A program made the translations under genes and the position numbers. Below are positions 36,434-37,656 of a stretch of DNA of 37,656 nucleotides, piece by piece. The DNA comes from a virus: the IMG/VR virus record IMGVR_UViG_3300023174_000359, positions 1 through 37,656 of that record. One strand, written 5' to 3'. Position 1 is the first letter of the stretch, and each line of letters begins with the position of its first letter. The notes under the pieces are model-generated. The model was not told the DNA's origin. It did not search any database and worked only from the letters and a program-made list of their open reading frames with translations.

Positions 36434-37499
36434 TTTTATCCTTGAACTGTTTAACCGTTTGATGCATTATGAACTCGTAGTTCTTAACTAGACGTTCATC
36501 ATCAGGATTAAGTTCAACTGCTTTGCGTGCATACTTCTTGGCAGAACCCTTCTTGTCTAGGTTCCAGCAAGCAATAGCCAGCAAGTCGTACATTCTCCAC
36601 GGCATTGAAGAGTCAGCCACATAATGGTTATGCGACTCAAGGGAAAGTTCTGTTACTTTAATAGCAGCCTGATAACAGTGCTGCCACATTTTCTTTTCGT
36701 AGTAATGAAAAGCCAGAGGCATCCAAGCCTCTAAGTCAGTTGGTGCTTCTTCAACATTACGTTGATACCAATGTAGACCTTCATGTTCATTACCAAGTTT
36801 GATGTAGGCTTCGCCTACGGCTCGCCATGACTGGGCAAGTTCAACATTCCAACCACCAGTTTGAAGTTTTAACTTCTTACCGTGGTCAATAACTTCTTGC
36901 CACATGCCCTTGAAGTAATACTCACGGATTAAGTAGACCAACATGCGGTGGTCATCTGGCATCTCACGATGTCCAAGTTCTAACAGTGGTAGATAACCAC
37001 TACGTGGCTTGTCATTATCAGGTACATGTCGTACTAAAGTCTCAACTACAATGCAGTTATCTACACCAGTAGTTGACTCAGTAATCTCGTGGCAAGGGTA
37101 CTTCCACTGGTATCCATGTCTAGCATGGACACGTAGGTTGTTTGCCCATATATTACCTGTGTCCCACATGACCCAAGCCCTACCAGTATCTGGCTGCCAA
37201 GCCTGCCTTAACTTGTCAAAGAAGTCTGGGTCTGGAATCTCATCCATGTCCAAGGAGACACACACATCAACGTCAGCAGGTACAAGGTCAAGTGCCATGT
37301 TCCTAGCCACATCAAACCTAAAGTCGCTTAGCGTGGCTCTGTGGGCTTCTATGGGGTACTTCTGTAGCAGTTCATAGGTGTTATCTTCTGACCCAGTATC
37401 TAGGACAATTCGGACATCTGCACCCTTGGTGGCTTCTACCCATCGCTTAACGTGCTTAGCCTCATTCTTGGCTATAGCATAGACTGCAATCTTAACCAT
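36426..37499 (-). CDS. Family 2 glycosyltransferase with TPR-like C-terminus
   Basis: 357 residues. N-terminal GT-A fold: MVKIAVYAIAKNEAKHVKRW, RIVLDTGSEDNT, then the DXD metal site VCVSLDMDEIPD (D88/D90), and HHEITES-like acceptor segment (YPCHEITEST). From about residue 195 the protein has TPR-like helices (WRAVGEAYIKLGNEHEGLHWY, WMPLAFHYYEKKMWQHC, KYARKAVELNPDDERLVKNY). Would transfer a sugar from a nucleotide-sugar to a phage or host target; the TPR part could recruit it. In phages such enzymes glycosylate structural proteins or modify DNA bases or host surface. Adjacent to basic virion proteins; target unknown. Confidence 0.87.
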   Translation of the reverse strand: MVKIAVYAIAKNEAKHVKRWVEATKGADVRIVLDTGSEDNTYELLQKYPIEAHRATLSDFRFDVARNMALDLVPADVDVCVSLDMDEIPDPDFFDKLRQAWQPDTGRAWVMWDTGNIWANNLRVHARHGYQWKYPCHEITESTTGVDNCIVVETLVRHVPDNDKPRSGYLPLLELGHREMPDDHRMLVYLIREYYFKGMWQEVIDHGKKLKLQTGGWNVELAQSWRAVGEAYIKLGNEHEGLHWYQRNVEEAPTDLEAWMPLAFHYYEKKMWQHCYQAAIKVTELSLESHNHYVADSSMPWRMYDLLAIACWNLDKKGSAKKYARKAVELNPDDERLVKNYEFIMHQTVKQFKDKNA

Positions 37500-37521
37500 G
37501 CTATTATCCTAGCACACTACA

Positions 37522-37617
37522 CTATGGGCGTAGTGAGGACTTATTAATTGCTACACCTTTACAGCAGTCTGCGTAAGATTCACAATCCTGTGTTGGGCAT
37601 CCTGTTCTACAAGCCAT
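37522..37617 (-). CDS. 31-residue Cys-rich microprotein
   Basis: ATG 37617 to TAG 37522-37524. MACRTGCPTQDCESYADCCK supplies five cysteines (3, 7, 12, 18, 19). The TGCPTQD...YADC motif resembles a small Cys-rich protein present in many actinophages. The ATG overlaps the stop of an upstream gene (TAATG). Probably zinc-binding; function unknown. Confidence 0.68.
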   Translation of the reverse strand: MACRTGCPTQDCESYADCCKGVAINKSSLRP

Positions 37618-37656
37618 TAAACTTCTTTACTTCCAAATGCAGTTACATTAAGGGTT
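37617..37656 (-). CDS. C-terminus of an upstream gene, partial
   Basis: Twelve codons (TLNVTAFGSKEV) then TAA at 37617-37619, open to the window edge. Only the end of the gene is present; the stop/start overlap with the microprotein supports it. Confidence 0.5.
   Translation of the reverse strand, partial: TLNVTAFGSKEV

Overview
The window looks like part of a tailed double-stranded DNA phage genome, with both ends cutting through genes. The host is most likely an actinobacterium: there is a WhiB-type iron-sulfur regulator (20194-20481), a proteasome-like Ntn hydrolase, and an early operon of short overlapping genes (split-type primase, RecB/Cas4-like nuclease, metallophosphoesterase) of the kind seen in actinobacteriophages. 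Base composition leans to A+T, unlike most cultured actinophages. A low-GC aquatic actinobacterium is my guess, and that is inference. No integrase, tape measure, sheath or tail-tube gene is visible. The N4-gp56-type capsid, very large internal protein and nozzle-like tail protein suggest a short-tailed (podovirus-like) particle.

Layout. (1) 1-16008, minus strand, read right to left: terminase large subunit, portal, proteasome-like hydrolase, a small basic/proline protein, a 58-residue GTG-started gene, a giant 1802-residue protein, two further internal-type proteins, scaffold, major capsid protein, three small proteins, and a collagen-like fibre that leaves the window. (2) 16009-16874: divergent control region with four stem-loops, three copies of a putative operator, and the first four of five strong promoter-like elements pointing right. 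(3) 16875-27769, plus strand: an early operon. Its first half (to about 21.1 kb) is packed with microproteins, many with zinc-knuckle cysteines or one membrane segment, plus an ArdA-like antirestriction domain and WhiB. Its second half, behind another strong promoter (21215-21243), is the replication module: split RecB/Cas4-like nuclease, DnaB-type helicase behind a structured leader RNA, two PD-(D/E)XK nucleases, split primase, a DUF1599/Nmad1-like protein, metallophosphoesterase and a sigma-like factor. (4) 27777-27810: bidirectional terminator between convergent operons. (5) 27826-37656, minus strand, read right to left: Cys-rich microprotein, glycosyltransferase with TPR-like tail, several very lysine-rich small proteins, connector-like protein, fibre and FN3 proteins, a large nozzle-like tail protein, then a lysis cassette (small membrane protein, secreted proline-rich protein, holin-like protein, M23 peptidase).

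How it fits together (inference): early genes would fire from the tandem rightward promoters, disarm host restriction, reprogram transcription (WhiB, sigma-like factor) and replicate DNA. The two leftward operons would make the particle and lyse the cell. The strongest leads are the HslV/proteasome-like enzyme in the position where prohead proteases usually sit, the pseudoknotted leader RNA ahead of the helicase, the nuclease whose Fe-S cysteines lie on two polypeptides, and the promoter/operator/stem-loop array in the divergent region.
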